NCBI GenBank assembly: GCA_030672945.1
Contig: DAOVFL010000020.1
Span: 1-10,626 of the forward strand
Length of the DNA stretch: 10,626 nt
From: Candidatus Bathyarchaeota archaeon
GTDB taxonomy: Archaea > Thermoproteota > Bathyarchaeia > Bathyarchaeales > Bathycorpusculaceae
Direction: 5' to 3'
Shown: piece by piece, positions 1 through 6,949 of the stretch
How the letters are laid out: each line of letters starts with the position of its first letter
How positions within the stretch are numbered: the stretch's first letter is position 1
Position numbers and translations under genes: made by a program
The notes under the pieces: generated by a model
What the model saw: only the letters and a program-made list of their open reading frames with translations
Database searches by the model: none
What the model was told of the DNA's origin: nothing

Positions 1-1040
1 TTACCTGCTTCTCCGTCTCCAAATGGGTTTTCCCAATTATTATCTTTCTTCAGCATTATTTTTACGCATTCAACCATCTTCTGAGGATTTGTTCCTGCTA
101 AAATGTTAGAGCCAACATCCAGTGTTTCAGGTCTTTCTGTATTGTCTCTGAGTGTTACGCATGGAACCTTTAAGATACATGTTTCTTCTTGGACACCGCC
201 TGAGTCTGTTAAAACTAGCCTTGCGTTATATTCAAGTTGCAAAAAATGCGAAAAATTAACTGGATTGACTGTTTTAATACCTTTGGGATGTAGATTAAAC
301 TCTTTCATGCATTTTTTTGAACGCGGATGAATTGGATAGATTATTGGTGTATCAAATTCGTCGCTAATTCTTTCCAAACCTTCTATGATTCTAGAAAATG
401 TTGTTTTGTTGTCAACGTTTTCTTGTCTGTGAATGGTGACTAGAAAATATTGGTTTGGTTGAAGATGCAACTTATTCAGTAAATCTTGTTTCCTTGCTAG
501 TTCAATGTTCTGATAAACAACATCAACGATAGTATTGCCAGTTATGAACGTTTTTTCCTCCGAAATGCCTTCATGTAAGAGAATTTCCATGGATTTTTTT
601 GTTGGGGCAAATAGGAAGTCAGAACAGTGGTCAGTTAGAACTCGGTTGATTTCTTCAGGCATTTTTCTATCATAACTTCTTAACCCAGCCTCTATATGAC
701 CAACTTTTATTGCCAATTTAGTAGCTGTAAGAGCTCCTGAAAGAGTGGAATTAGTGTCGCCCTGCACTAACACAACGTTAGGTTTTTCTTTTCTTAACAC
801 TTTTTCTATTGCAATGAGCATTTTTCCTGTTTGTTGGCTGTGGGATCCTGAACCAACACCTAGATGGTATTTAGGGTCGGGTAATTTAAGTTCTTCAAGG
901 AAAACCTTATCCATGTTATAAGAATAGTGCTGACCTGTATGTACAATGAAATAATCCAGAGCTAAACGGTCTAATTCCTTGATTACTGGCGCCATCTTGA
1001 TTATTCCAGGCCTAGTGCCAAAAACTACTGAAACTTTCAT
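1..1040 (-). CDS. wecB: UDP-N-acetylglucosamine 2-epimerase (non-hydrolysing), C-terminus cut by window edge
   Basis: I translated this from the minus strand: an ATG at 1040 opens 346 codons that run off the window without a stop. The family interconverts UDP-GlcNAc and UDP-ManNAc in the cytoplasm, supplying ManNAc-type sugars for surface glycans. Visible family motifs are an N-terminal nucleotide-binding loop GTRPGIIKMAPV (residues 8-19), TGQHYS near residue 35, QGDTNS near 94, HIEAGLRS near 115, MPEEINR near 127, ITGNTIVD near 167, TIHRQEN near 203, LTDSGGVQEE near 283 and NPFGDGEAG at the visible end. The last motif lies close to the C-terminus in the E. coli enzyme, so probably only about 15-30 residues are missing. 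The catalytic Asp, the two Glu and the His are present. One oddity is Gly12 where the signature normally has Glu. The start is preceded by GTGA five bases upstream. It is the last visible gene of the minus-strand run, separated from the oxidoreductase gene by about 200 bp. Confidence 0.93.
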   Translation of the reverse strand, partial: MKVSVVFGTRPGIIKMAPVIKELDRLALDYFIVHTGQHYSYNMDKVFLEELKLPDPKYHLGVGSGSHSQQTGKMLIAIEKVLRKEKPNVVLVQGDTNSTLSGALTATKLAIKVGHIEAGLRSYDRKMPEEINRVLTDHCSDFLFAPTKKSMEILLHEGISEEKTFITGNTIVDVVYQNIELARKQDLLNKLHLQPNQYFLVTIHRQENVDNKTTFSRIIEGLERISDEFDTPIIYPIHPRSKKCMKEFNLHPKGIKTVNPVNFSHFLQLEYNARLVLTDSGGVQEETCILKVPCVTLRDNTERPETLDVGSNILAGTNPQKMVECVKIMLKKDNNWENPFGDGEAG

Positions 1041-1072
1041 CCACTTCACTTCTTTGATCTAAAAGGTACAAG

Positions 1073-1079
1073 CTATAAC
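1073..1079 (-). promoter_or_regulatory. Possible TATA box for wecB
   Basis: The minus strand reads GTTATAG about 35 bp upstream of the wecB ATG, which would place a start site a few bases before the gene. It departs from the common archaeal TTTATA consensus, and no clear BRE is seen. It is recorded because it lies in the only sizeable gap of the run. Confidence 0.22.
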
Positions 1080-1166
1080 GCGTGCTAATTTCCTGAAACA
1101 CAAAGATATTTCAAGAAATCTACGCTCTGAGCCACCAACATATTTTCCATATTCGGAAGAACGAAG

Positions 1167-1173
1167 AAAAAAA
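1167..1173 (-). terminator. Possible archaeal T-tract terminator after the oxidoreductase gene
   Basis: Reading the minus strand, a run of seven T follows about 65 bp after the oxidoreductase stop codon, within a pyrimidine-rich stretch. Archaeal RNA polymerase often terminates at such runs without needing a hairpin. Placement fits, but a single T7 in AT-rich DNA is weak evidence. Confidence 0.3.
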
Positions 1174-1238
1174 GTAACCATATTGATAGGTTATCTCATG
1201 CTTCTCACACGCGTCTTCTAAGGTGTTTTGGTAGCCAA

Positions 1239-2222
1239 TCATAAACGTATCTCGTTTTTGTATGCTCTTGTAATTGTTTCCAAATCTTTGACTGCGTCTT
1301 CACCTGAAGGCGACGGTTGAATGTCTTCTTCTATGCAGCGAATGAAGTGTGAAATTTCTTTCAGATATGGTACAAAGAACCTTGGGGTTCTTCCGAGGAG
1401 AAGCTGAATTGCGGTGATTGCTTTGTTTGGCGACGAGCGATAACCAGATGTATGTGCGACTGTTCCGAAAAAATCAACTCTTGTTGCGGCTTTCTGGGAA
1501 AACCAGCCTACATTAATAATTGCAGTTGTTCCTGATTCGAAGTTTGCGATGCATATTGCATGGTCTTCGAAGTCAAAGTTGAACCTGTACCCAAGGTAAG
1601 CTTTTATGGTTTTAACTTCGCCGAAATACCAGCGTGTCAGGTTTATCATGTGACTTCCTAGATCTATTAGCGCTCCTCCTCCTGTTAGTTCTTTTTTTAG
1701 CCACCATTTCGGGACTGGGCGGGGGATTGCAATTTCTGCTCTGTGAAAGAAAGGCCCGGATCCGATGCTGACGGCGTGTGCAGTTTGTATGTCGCCGAGG
1801 GCGCCGCTTTCTAGCTTTCTTTTAAGATTTTGGAATTCGGAAAAGAATCTTAGAGGATAACCAACCATGAGTTTCACATTATTCTTCCTGGCTGCTGAAA
1901 TAATTCTCTTTCCTTCTTCTGGGTTTCTGGCTAGGGGTTTCTCTAGAAAAACATGTTTTCCTTCTTCTGCAGCACTTATTGCACAGGGCGCGTGAAGGTG
2001 GGTGGGTAAGGATATTAGAACAGCATCTATGGTTGGTTGCTTCAGGAGTTCATTATAATCTGTAAATGTTTGTTTTACACCCATTTTCTTAGCAAGCTTT
2101 AAAGCTCTTTTTGAGATGTCAGCAACTGCTATAAGGTTAGCTGATTCCAGTTTTAAACAGTTTCTAAGATGGACTTTTCCAATGAAACCAAGTCCGATTA
2201 AGCCTAGGTTGATTTTCTTCGT
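1239..2222 (-). CDS. Gfo/Idh/MocA-family NAD(P)-dependent sugar oxidoreductase, probable ACG start
   Basis: The family uses NAD(P)(H) to oxidise or reduce sugars or nucleotide sugars in the cytoplasm; in glycan loci it often acts at C3 of UDP-sugars. Numbering from the ACG at 2222 gives 327 residues, a normal length. The Rossmann loop GLGFIG is at residues 10-15. Asp35 ends the second strand and suggests NAD preference. The EKP motif is at 94-96 and GGGALIDLGSH at 181-191, with the Asp and His expected in the active site. The first in-frame ATG is at 2084 and would remove the whole nucleotide-binding loop, so it cannot be the true start. No ATG, GTG or TTG lies between that codon and the upstream stop at 2267-2265. 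An ACG follows a GAGGG Shine-Dalgarno by six bases, and the protein then begins (M)KKINLGLIGLG, a typical family start. The substrate is unknown. Confidence 0.88.
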   Translation of the reverse strand, partial: TKKINLGLIGLGFIGKVHLRNCLKLESANLIAVADISKRALKLAKKMGVKQTFTDYNELLKQPTIDAVLISLPTHLHAPCAISAAEEGKHVFLEKPLARNPEEGKRIISAARKNNVKLMVGYPLRFFSEFQNLKRKLESGALGDIQTAHAVSIGSGPFFHRAEIAIPRPVPKWWLKKELTGGGALIDLGSHMINLTRWYFGEVKTIKAYLGYRFNFDFEDHAICIANFESGTTAIINVGWFSQKAATRVDFFGTVAHTSGYRSSPNKAITAIQLLLGRTPRFFVPYLKEISHFIRCIEEDIQPSPSGEDAVKDLETITRAYKNEIRL

Positions 2223-2228
2223 TGTTAT

Positions 2229-2233
2229 CCCTC
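2229..2233 (-). promoter_or_regulatory. Shine-Dalgarno GAGGG supporting the ACG start
   Basis: On the minus strand GAGGG is followed by ATAACA and then ACG AAG AAA ATC. The spacing of six bases matches the sites before neighbouring genes, which is why ACG is preferred over the in-frame ATA at 2228 and CTG at 2240. Confidence 0.55.
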
Positions 2234-2256
2234 TTTTCAGTATTTGGGAAGTGTTA

Positions 2257-3153
2257 TCATAGCATTAAGCGTTTTTCTAAGCCTAAAGCGCAGACAAGCC
2301 TATATCCAAGCGTTATTGCTTTATCTGTAAGGTTTTTTGTGGGGTACTTGTCTTTGAAGTAGTTTAGGTTCATTCCCTTTGCTGTAAAAGAAGTTTTCCC
2401 TATGCCCTCTTTTTCGGCGAGTATAATGTGTTCGACTGATTTGGGGTTTACTCCTAGAATTGTAGCAGCTGCCGTGTCCATTGCTACTGGATCCCTGCTG
2501 GCCATTACAAGCCCTAAATTTGATACTTGAGACCCCCCTAAAACAATTATTCCATCAAGGATGCATAAGTTAAATTGCATAATTTTATTTAGAGCGACTA
2601 TGGTTTCGCTGAGTTTCGAGTGAAGTTTAAACTTTTTTGGGTAAGGGTTACAACCGAATATGTTTTTCAGTGCACATGAAATTGTGGTGGGAGCCATGTA
2701 TTTTATCTTCGGAATGTTTATTCGCAGATCGGCATCTTTAATTATTTGTGGAATCATAAAGTTGAAATTCTGATCCTTTACTTTTACCTTGACTGGTTCG
2801 GCTTCTGCCTCTGAAAGATTAATCAATTTTACATGATATTGCTCTGCGATTTTTTCGTATCCTAAGAATTTAAATGCATATTTGCATTTCATTGCTGAAG
2901 CGTCAGATTCCACTATTGAAATGTTCACGTCAGGCGACGTTTTTTCGCGGACTATTTCTATTACTGTAGCAACAAAATTCGGATCGGTGGTTTGACCTGT
3001 AGAATAGTCCCAATAATAACACATGTTAGGCTTTATGACAACGTTCTTTACGTCGTTTGGAAGTTGATAGCGGATCAGATTTAGAGAATCTAGAATAGCT
3101 TGACTTATTGGATGATTCAGCTTTTGGTCCTCGACGAAGCTAACTAGACTCAT
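2257..3153 (-). CDS. DUF362 domain protein
   Basis: The 298-residue product shows the DUF362 pattern in order: KPN at 41-43, GQTTDP at 53-58 followed by FV, INIPKIK at 145-151, SCALKNIFG at 159-167, ILDGIIVLGG at 198-207 and MASRDPVAMDT at 217-227. Members of this family often carry a C-terminal 4Fe-4S ferredoxin domain. This one does not: the C-terminus has no CxxCxxC cluster, so it is the domain alone. The biochemical role of DUF362 is not established, and no signal peptide is visible, so a cytoplasmic location is likely. The ATG at 3153 has only a weak AGGA upstream, in a 79-bp gap after the glycosyltransferase. Its stop lies 34 bp before the proposed ACG start of the oxidoreductase, which suggests co-transcription. 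Its place inside a glycan operon is unexpected; it could be a passenger or an uncharacterised modifying enzyme. Confidence 0.85.
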   Translation of the reverse strand: MSLVSFVEDQKLNHPISQAILDSLNLIRYQLPNDVKNVVIKPNMCYYWDYSTGQTTDPNFVATVIEIVREKTSPDVNISIVESDASAMKCKYAFKFLGYEKIAEQYHVKLINLSEAEAEPVKVKVKDQNFNFMIPQIIKDADLRINIPKIKYMAPTTISCALKNIFGCNPYPKKFKLHSKLSETIVALNKIMQFNLCILDGIIVLGGSQVSNLGLVMASRDPVAMDTAAATILGVNPKSVEHIILAEKEGIGKTSFTAKGMNLNYFKDKYPTKNLTDKAITLGYRLVCALGLEKRLML

Positions 3154-3232
3154 ATTGGTGCGTCCTAATTATGAATTAAACACTGTATGATATCACTCAT
3201 AACCTTTTCGAAAGTCGCACGAGCAACTGCGT

Positions 3233-4249
3233 TCATTTTCGTCGTCTTTGAAATTTAGCTCGCACTTTCTGGTTTTCTTCACTGTATAGAAGCCTGCGTG
3301 CGATGATGGGAAATTTGCAGTTAAAAGGTGGAGAAGGTCCGTAGTGTCTGCGCTTTTTTAAAGTTGTGCCTAAATTTTTGAGGTTGAATAAGTAGGCTTT
3401 TAAGAGCAGTTTTTTAGTTGTAGGATCTTCCACAAGAAAAAGCGAAGCAAGGTCAATCACAAAGGCGGAAAGTAGTCTCATAAGAGTGAAATGGATGAGG
3501 ATGAATCTGATTCGCGATCGATGTGCCATGTACTGTATATGCTGACCTTTTGGATCCATTCCTTCAAGTGTTGCTTGGCCTCTGTGATAAATTATGGAAT
3601 CTGGGACATAGATTGTTTTGTAACCGCGTTTGCGGATTCTATAGCATAAATCCACGTCTTCATAAAATATGATGTAGGCGGGATCGAACAGCCCAACTTC
3701 TTGCAGTATCTTCCTTCTGAGAACCATTGCTCCGCCTATGTAGTCAAGATCTTCTCTGAGGGTGTTATATTGTCCTCTATCAATTTCATACAGTCCAACT
3801 GGTCTAGCACGACCGCAGAGGAAGAGATCACCACCTACTCCGTCGATACGGTTTTTTGTCCTATAGCTGAGACGTTTGAAGCCAGCAAGACCTATTTTCG
3901 TTTTTTTTTCCATAAGTTTGATTATTGAATTAAGCCAATTCGGATCAACTGTCATGTCATTGCTTAGTAAGGCAAGGTATCTTCCTTTAGAGGTTTTGAT
4001 ACCTCTGTTAAAACCTTCAGAAAACCCGAGATTGGATTTATTTTCAAGGACTCTTATCCTATCCTCTTTGAAATTTTCTCGAACAAAATCTACACTTGCG
4101 TCTTCAGATCCGTTATCAACAAAAATTACCTCAAAATTTGGGTAATTAGTCCTAAAAACTGAATCCAAACATTCCTTTAAGCCTTTTCCTAAGTATTTGA
4201 GACCGTTGTAGTTGAGTACAATAACTGAAACAAGCGGATAACCTTGCAT
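3233..4249 (-). CDS. Family 2 glycosyltransferase (rhamnosyltransferase/WbbL-like)
   Basis: This is an inverting GT-A enzyme expected to transfer a sugar from a nucleotide donor to a lipid-linked or protein-linked acceptor at the cytoplasmic face of the membrane. From the ATG at 4249 it has 338 residues. It begins MQGYPLVSVIVLNYNG and shows FVDNGSED near 43, NKSNLGFSEG near 70, the metal-site region LLSNDMTVDP near 94, GGAMVLRR near 172, EDVDLCYRIRKRG near 197 and HRGQA near 222. The C-terminal part contains a hydrophobic amphipathic stretch (about 248-273) that probably binds the membrane. The frame is open further up to a TTG at 4312, which overlaps the stop of the preceding gene as TTGA; that would add 21 residues. 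I prefer 4249 because GAGGG lies seven bases upstream and homologues normally start just before the first strand. The sugar donor cannot be told from sequence. Confidence 0.92.
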   Translation of the reverse strand: MQGYPLVSVIVLNYNGLKYLGKGLKECLDSVFRTNYPNFEVIFVDNGSEDASVDFVRENFKEDRIRVLENKSNLGFSEGFNRGIKTSKGRYLALLSNDMTVDPNWLNSIIKLMEKKTKIGLAGFKRLSYRTKNRIDGVGGDLFLCGRARPVGLYEIDRGQYNTLREDLDYIGGAMVLRRKILQEVGLFDPAYIIFYEDVDLCYRIRKRGYKTIYVPDSIIYHRGQATLEGMDPKGQHIQYMAHRSRIRFILIHFTLMRLLSAFVIDLASLFLVEDPTTKKLLLKAYLFNLKNLGTTLKKRRHYGPSPPFNCKFPIIARRLLYSEENQKVRAKFQRRRK

Positions 4250-4256
4250 CAAATTA

Positions 4257-4261
4257 CCCTC
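4257..4261 (-). promoter_or_regulatory. Shine-Dalgarno GAGGG for the glycosyltransferase start at 4249
   Basis: GAGGG followed by a seven-base spacer precedes ATG at 4249. It competes with an AGGTG only three bases from the TTG at 4312. The better spacing and the ATG codon favour the shorter protein. Confidence 0.5.
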
Positions 4262-4308
4262 GAATTTTGATGTAATTGACATTTGCTTTTTTTCTTCTTG
4301 AGACAAAT

Positions 4309-5280
4309 TCAAATTGCACCTTTCTGTCCCAAGAATTTAAGAGAATCTATGAATCTCACGTTAGGGAATTTATACAAACTAAACTCATAGACTCCCCTGT
4401 TTTTGTGATAAATGTTTGGATATAACGAAGTATCTTTACCGAGGATTGCAGCAAGAATCGCAACATGAAGACGGTCGGTGTAGACTCTTCTCGAATTTTC
4501 AATCAAATCCACAAATGCCTTGAAGTCAGCAACAAAATCTGTATCCCCCAAGATAACTTTATTTGTGGAGAACTCAGTGAAATTTATCAATTTCATATTT
4601 TCCTGCTTCCCAAGATCCTCTATTCTCCAATCTACCACCGATTCCTTATCGTCTCTAGGGCAAATCAGATCATAAGAACCATCTCGAGAATTAAAATCGT
4701 CTTTTGACAAATATAACGCAGTGTCATGAGACAAGTGAATGTGAACATTTTCCGGAAAATTCATTGAAAGCAGCAAATTATAACTGTACTTTTCACGACA
4801 AAAAAGATAAATCTTCTGCTTACTATAAAAGAATTCTGAAAATCTGGTGGAATTAAAAAAGAAAGATTGTGGTGCAACAATAATAGCGCAATCAGGACTA
4901 TTTCTAAGCACATTCTCCAGAATATCATATTCCTTCCACAAATCATTCAAATAAGCGCCACCACGGAGCAAGATAACATCCGCAAAGGCGTCTCGTATCT
5001 CATTGACCTTTTTGTATATCAGGTTGTACGTGGTGCGAGCCGCATATTCCAACTTCTCTGCTATTGACTCGTGGAGGCGTAACAACGATAGCATTTTCTT
5101 CACCTTGAAAAGGCGTGCGTTCATAGTTTTGTATCGCAATACCTTGTAGTTGATGCTTAGCTCTCTAAGTTTTTTCTCCATACCCATATATATCAACTGA
5201 TCACCTTTACCTCCAAACGGATCTACCACTAGAATACGATCCTTTCGATGTTGGAGCAATATTTCTTCAAACTTGTCCAA
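4309..5280 (-). CDS. Polysaccharide pyruvyl transferase family protein (EpsI/EpsO/WcaK-like)
   Basis: The family transfers pyruvate from phosphoenolpyruvate to sugars of exopolysaccharides to form ketals, though some members have other roles. The 323-residue product has GGKGDQLIYMG at 23-33, RGGAYLNDLW at 106-115, VAPQSFFF at 135-142, CREKYSY at 161-167, HDTALYL at 185-191, TDRLHVAILAAILGK at 268-282 and NIYHKNRGVYE at 289-299. These match the usual order of EpsO-type enzymes, and no signal peptide is seen. It starts at a TTG with GAGG eight bases upstream; the next ATG (residue 32) would remove the first motif. The gene begins two bases after the stop of the 72-aa ORF, and its ribosome binding site lies inside that ORF, so translation of the two is probably coupled. 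Its stop overlaps the upstream TTG frame of the glycosyltransferase. The acceptor sugar is unknown. Confidence 0.87.
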   Translation of the reverse strand: MDKFEEILLQHRKDRILVVDPFGGKGDQLIYMGMEKKLRELSINYKVLRYKTMNARLFKVKKMLSLLRLHESIAEKLEYAARTTYNLIYKKVNEIRDAFADVILLRGGAYLNDLWKEYDILENVLRNSPDCAIIVAPQSFFFNSTRFSEFFYSKQKIYLFCREKYSYNLLLSMNFPENVHIHLSHDTALYLSKDDFNSRDGSYDLICPRDDKESVVDWRIEDLGKQENMKLINFTEFSTNKVILGDTDFVADFKAFVDLIENSRRVYTDRLHVAILAAILGKDTSLYPNIYHKNRGVYEFSLYKFPNVRFIDSLKFLGQKGAI

Positions 5281-5288
5281 GTTTAATT

Positions 5289-5292
5289 CCTC
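5289..5292 (-). promoter_or_regulatory. Shine-Dalgarno GAGG for the pyruvyl transferase TTG start
   Basis: GAGG with an eight-base spacer precedes the TTG at 5280 and lies within the last codons of the 72-aa ORF. It decides the TTG start and implies translational coupling. Confidence 0.6.
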
Positions 5293-5329
5293 AAAACTGT
5301 TGTTACATACTTACATTCTATTAACACGA

Positions 5330-5340
5330 GCGCGCGCGCG
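5330..5340. repeat. Alternating GC dinucleotide tract at the apparent break point
   Basis: Eleven bases of perfect GC alternation sit in otherwise AT-rich DNA, exactly where the recognisable part of the 72-aa ORF ends. Such tracts are prone to slippage and recombination, so this may mark a deletion junction. Confidence 0.6.
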
Positions 5341-5508
5341 ATAGGTGCCGATGGCACGGCGGCCCAACTAGCGCAAAAGTCTTCTTGGGAGTATGTGTAG
5401 GTGACCAAACCATCAACCGGAGGCAAGATAGGCTCTACTGCTTTGATAAAAAGAGAACGCCGTTTAGCATCTGGGTCTACGACGATGACAAAGTTGACCA
5501 ATTAGTGA

Positions 5509-5514
5509 ACCTCC
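5509..5514 (-). promoter_or_regulatory. Strong Shine-Dalgarno GGAGGT for the 72-aa ORF
   Basis: A GGAGGT followed by seven bases and TTG is the strongest ribosome binding site seen in the window. It shows that the start of the 72-aa ORF is genuine even though the gene appears cut short. Confidence 0.6.
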
Positions 5515-5613
5515 GTCTAGCGTGCGTTATACTGGGCATGTCTTTTTAGAAACTAAAGAGGCTTCTCCAAGAAATATTTCAAGCGCGAAAAAAGAGAGCG
5601 CATTAAGATCGAG

Positions 5614-6949
5614 TCAAAGTGACATTAGAAGCTTGGCTATAGGCTTTAACCTCGCTATTGCCTTTCGCGCATTCTTAGGAAGTTTATAATAAACGTAAAA
5701 TAAACACCATGTAATATCCATTTTTCTTGTGATACTGAATTTCCTTTTTCCTGCATTTTCAGAAACATCAAAATCTCTGAGCCATCTGAAGAACTCTTCA
5801 GAGTTATACAAGTTGTGACTCATTGCTTTAGGAATATGTCTTTGAATATCACTCCATACAAATACCTCACCGTAATCTTGGATGAGCCCACCTCGACCTT
5901 TGGTAAGATTTGCTTTAACAAAATCAAAAAATTTACTGTCTATACTGAAACCGCATTTATTGGGGTCAATATTTTCCAATACTAAACCAGTAATCGTTCT
6001 ACAGCATTTCTCGCATGTACTGCAATTAAAATCACGAAATCTGGAGTAGCAAGACCTCAGAGTGGGATAATGCTTTCCGATTGTTATGTAATTTTTTAAC
6101 ACATATCTAATCTTTTCCTGCCTACTAAGCTCGTAGCAATCATGAACAACTTTTACATCTCCCCAAGACAACTTGTTATCAATAAGCCTGTGCGAGCCCC
6201 AAGGATACTTAAATTCTCGTGTACACGATGCAGCAATCAACAGAGCCTCTATGTGTTTCGCTACAGTAATTGGGGCGCATAGGCCTAATATGCCTATTCC
6301 GTGATGAAAACCTCCCCACCAAGAACCCGTTAAGTATCTGCCAAAATCTACGTTTAACGGGCCTTCGTCTATGAACTCATGCAAATTCGTTTTGATAAAG
6401 TTTATCTCCACATGCTCCTCCCTTGCAAAGTCCTCGTATTTGTTTTTGGACTTTCCTCCAAAATTCTTCCTCAGCAAGAAGAATGTCCGCTCCCCAAATC
6501 ATAATCAAATTTGGTTTTTCATTCCTATGCTTAATGTAAGAGGCAGTTGAATCAATGCCACCACTGAATAACAATCCATATCCTCGATTAGAAAACTTGT
6601 TCGAAACTAGATCTTCAACATGAATGTTGGTGGAAAAAGAAAGCTTGTGATACCATCTCTTCATGACTAGTTTGATCTTGTTCAAGGATTCTAAGTAAGA
6701 CCTATCGAGTTCTTTGACGTAGATATCTGCGCCAGCCGCCCATGCAACCGTTATTATGTTGGAAAAGACAGGAATCTGCAAAATGCTTGCACTTACGTTT
6801 TGAATGTCTCTATCGTATTCCGCACGAAAAACTTTTTGTTGAAAGTACTTTTCAATATTTCCTGAGTAAGATATCTTTGACAACAAGAGCCGATTTTTTA
6901 GAATTCTTGGCTCTTCTATCTTAATATACTTTGATTTTGGTCCGGACAC
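5614..6949 (-). pseudogene. QueC/AsnB-like ATP-pyrophosphatase (PP-loop) protein, split by a one-base frameshift
   Basis: Two minus-strand frames make one protein. The first starts at a GTG (6949) with GAGGG eight bases upstream and carries the PP-loop LLFSGGIDSTASY (SGGIDS at residues 129-134), which binds ATP in adenylating enzymes. The second carries GSWWGG, YPWGSH, YELSRQEKIRYVL and a cysteine cluster, CYSRFRDFNC-STCEKCC, like the zinc site of QueC-type proteins. Removing one A from the A5 tract at 6443-6447 joins them as FWRKVQ-NKYEDFARE and gives 444 residues. Unshifted, the first frame ends at 6377 after 190 residues. The apparent separate start of the second part (TTG at 6477) has no ribosome site and begins mid-domain, so it is not a distinct gene. 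Proteins of this kind occur in surface glycan loci, where they probably activate a carboxyl or carbonyl group with ATP; the substrate is unknown. It is either a recent pseudogene, a sequencing error, or a recoded gene. Confidence 0.8.
6443..6447 (-). other. Frameshift site (A5 tract on the coding strand)
   Basis: The coding strand reads GTC CAA AAA CAA ATA in the first frame. With four A instead of five it reads GTC CAA AAC AAA TAC GAG GAC, which continues smoothly into the second half. A one-base homopolymer gain is the simplest explanation. Confidence 0.7.

Larger units (their letters stand above)
1041..1238 (-). other. Intergenic spacer between oxidoreductase and wecB
   Basis: This 198-bp spacer is the longest gap in the minus-strand run. 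It contains a T7 tract on the transcribed strand and a TATA-like GTTATAG upstream of the wecB start, so wecB may have its own promoter. I see no small gene and no strong hairpin here. Confidence 0.5.
5283..5501 (-). pseudogene. Orphan 72-aa ORF resembling the N-terminus of an asparagine synthase-like protein, probably truncated
   Basis: The product begins (M)VNFVIVVDPDAKRRS and continues with PPVDGLVTYTYS (about 27-38), FCASWAAVPSAPI (about 42-54), a layout I associate with the first strands of the class II glutaminase-like domain of asparagine synthase-related proteins. The catalytic Cys2 of active glutaminases is absent. After APIA the similarity stops at an alternating GC tract (5330-5340), and about 20 unrelated codons lead to TAA. 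All three frames meet stops soon after the tract and the next gene starts two bases later, so the rest of a roughly 600-residue protein is not here. It keeps an excellent GGAGGT seven bases before its TTG start, so it is probably still translated and may drive translation of the next gene. The alternative is a small independent protein. The family match is from memory and moderate. Confidence 0.5.

Noticed and set aside
103..330. 75-residue plus-strand ORF at the window start
   Set aside because: It lies antisense within wecB, whose motifs are clear on the minus strand.
1239..2084. Oxidoreductase starting at the ATG at 2084 (281 residues)
   Set aside because: This would leave out the GLGFIG cofactor loop, which is clearly encoded in the same frame upstream. 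The longer form is of normal family length.
3701..4145. Plus-strand ORFs opposite the glycosyltransferase gene
   Set aside because: They are antisense to a strongly supported gene, lack ribosome sites and show no recognisable protein features.
4465..5067. Open frames on either strand within the pyruvyl transferase gene
   Set aside because: They overlap a well-supported family member in another frame and their composition is that of out-of-frame translation.
5541..5560. Imperfect hairpin between the PP-loop gene and the 72-aa ORF
   Set aside because: On the transcribed strand the stem has a mismatch and few GC pairs, and no T-run follows it; not convincing as a terminator or regulator.
5614..6477. 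A separate 287-residue gene starting at TTG 6477
   Set aside because: It has no ribosome binding site, starts in the middle of a domain, and its first 12 residues are out-of-frame sequence from the preceding half.
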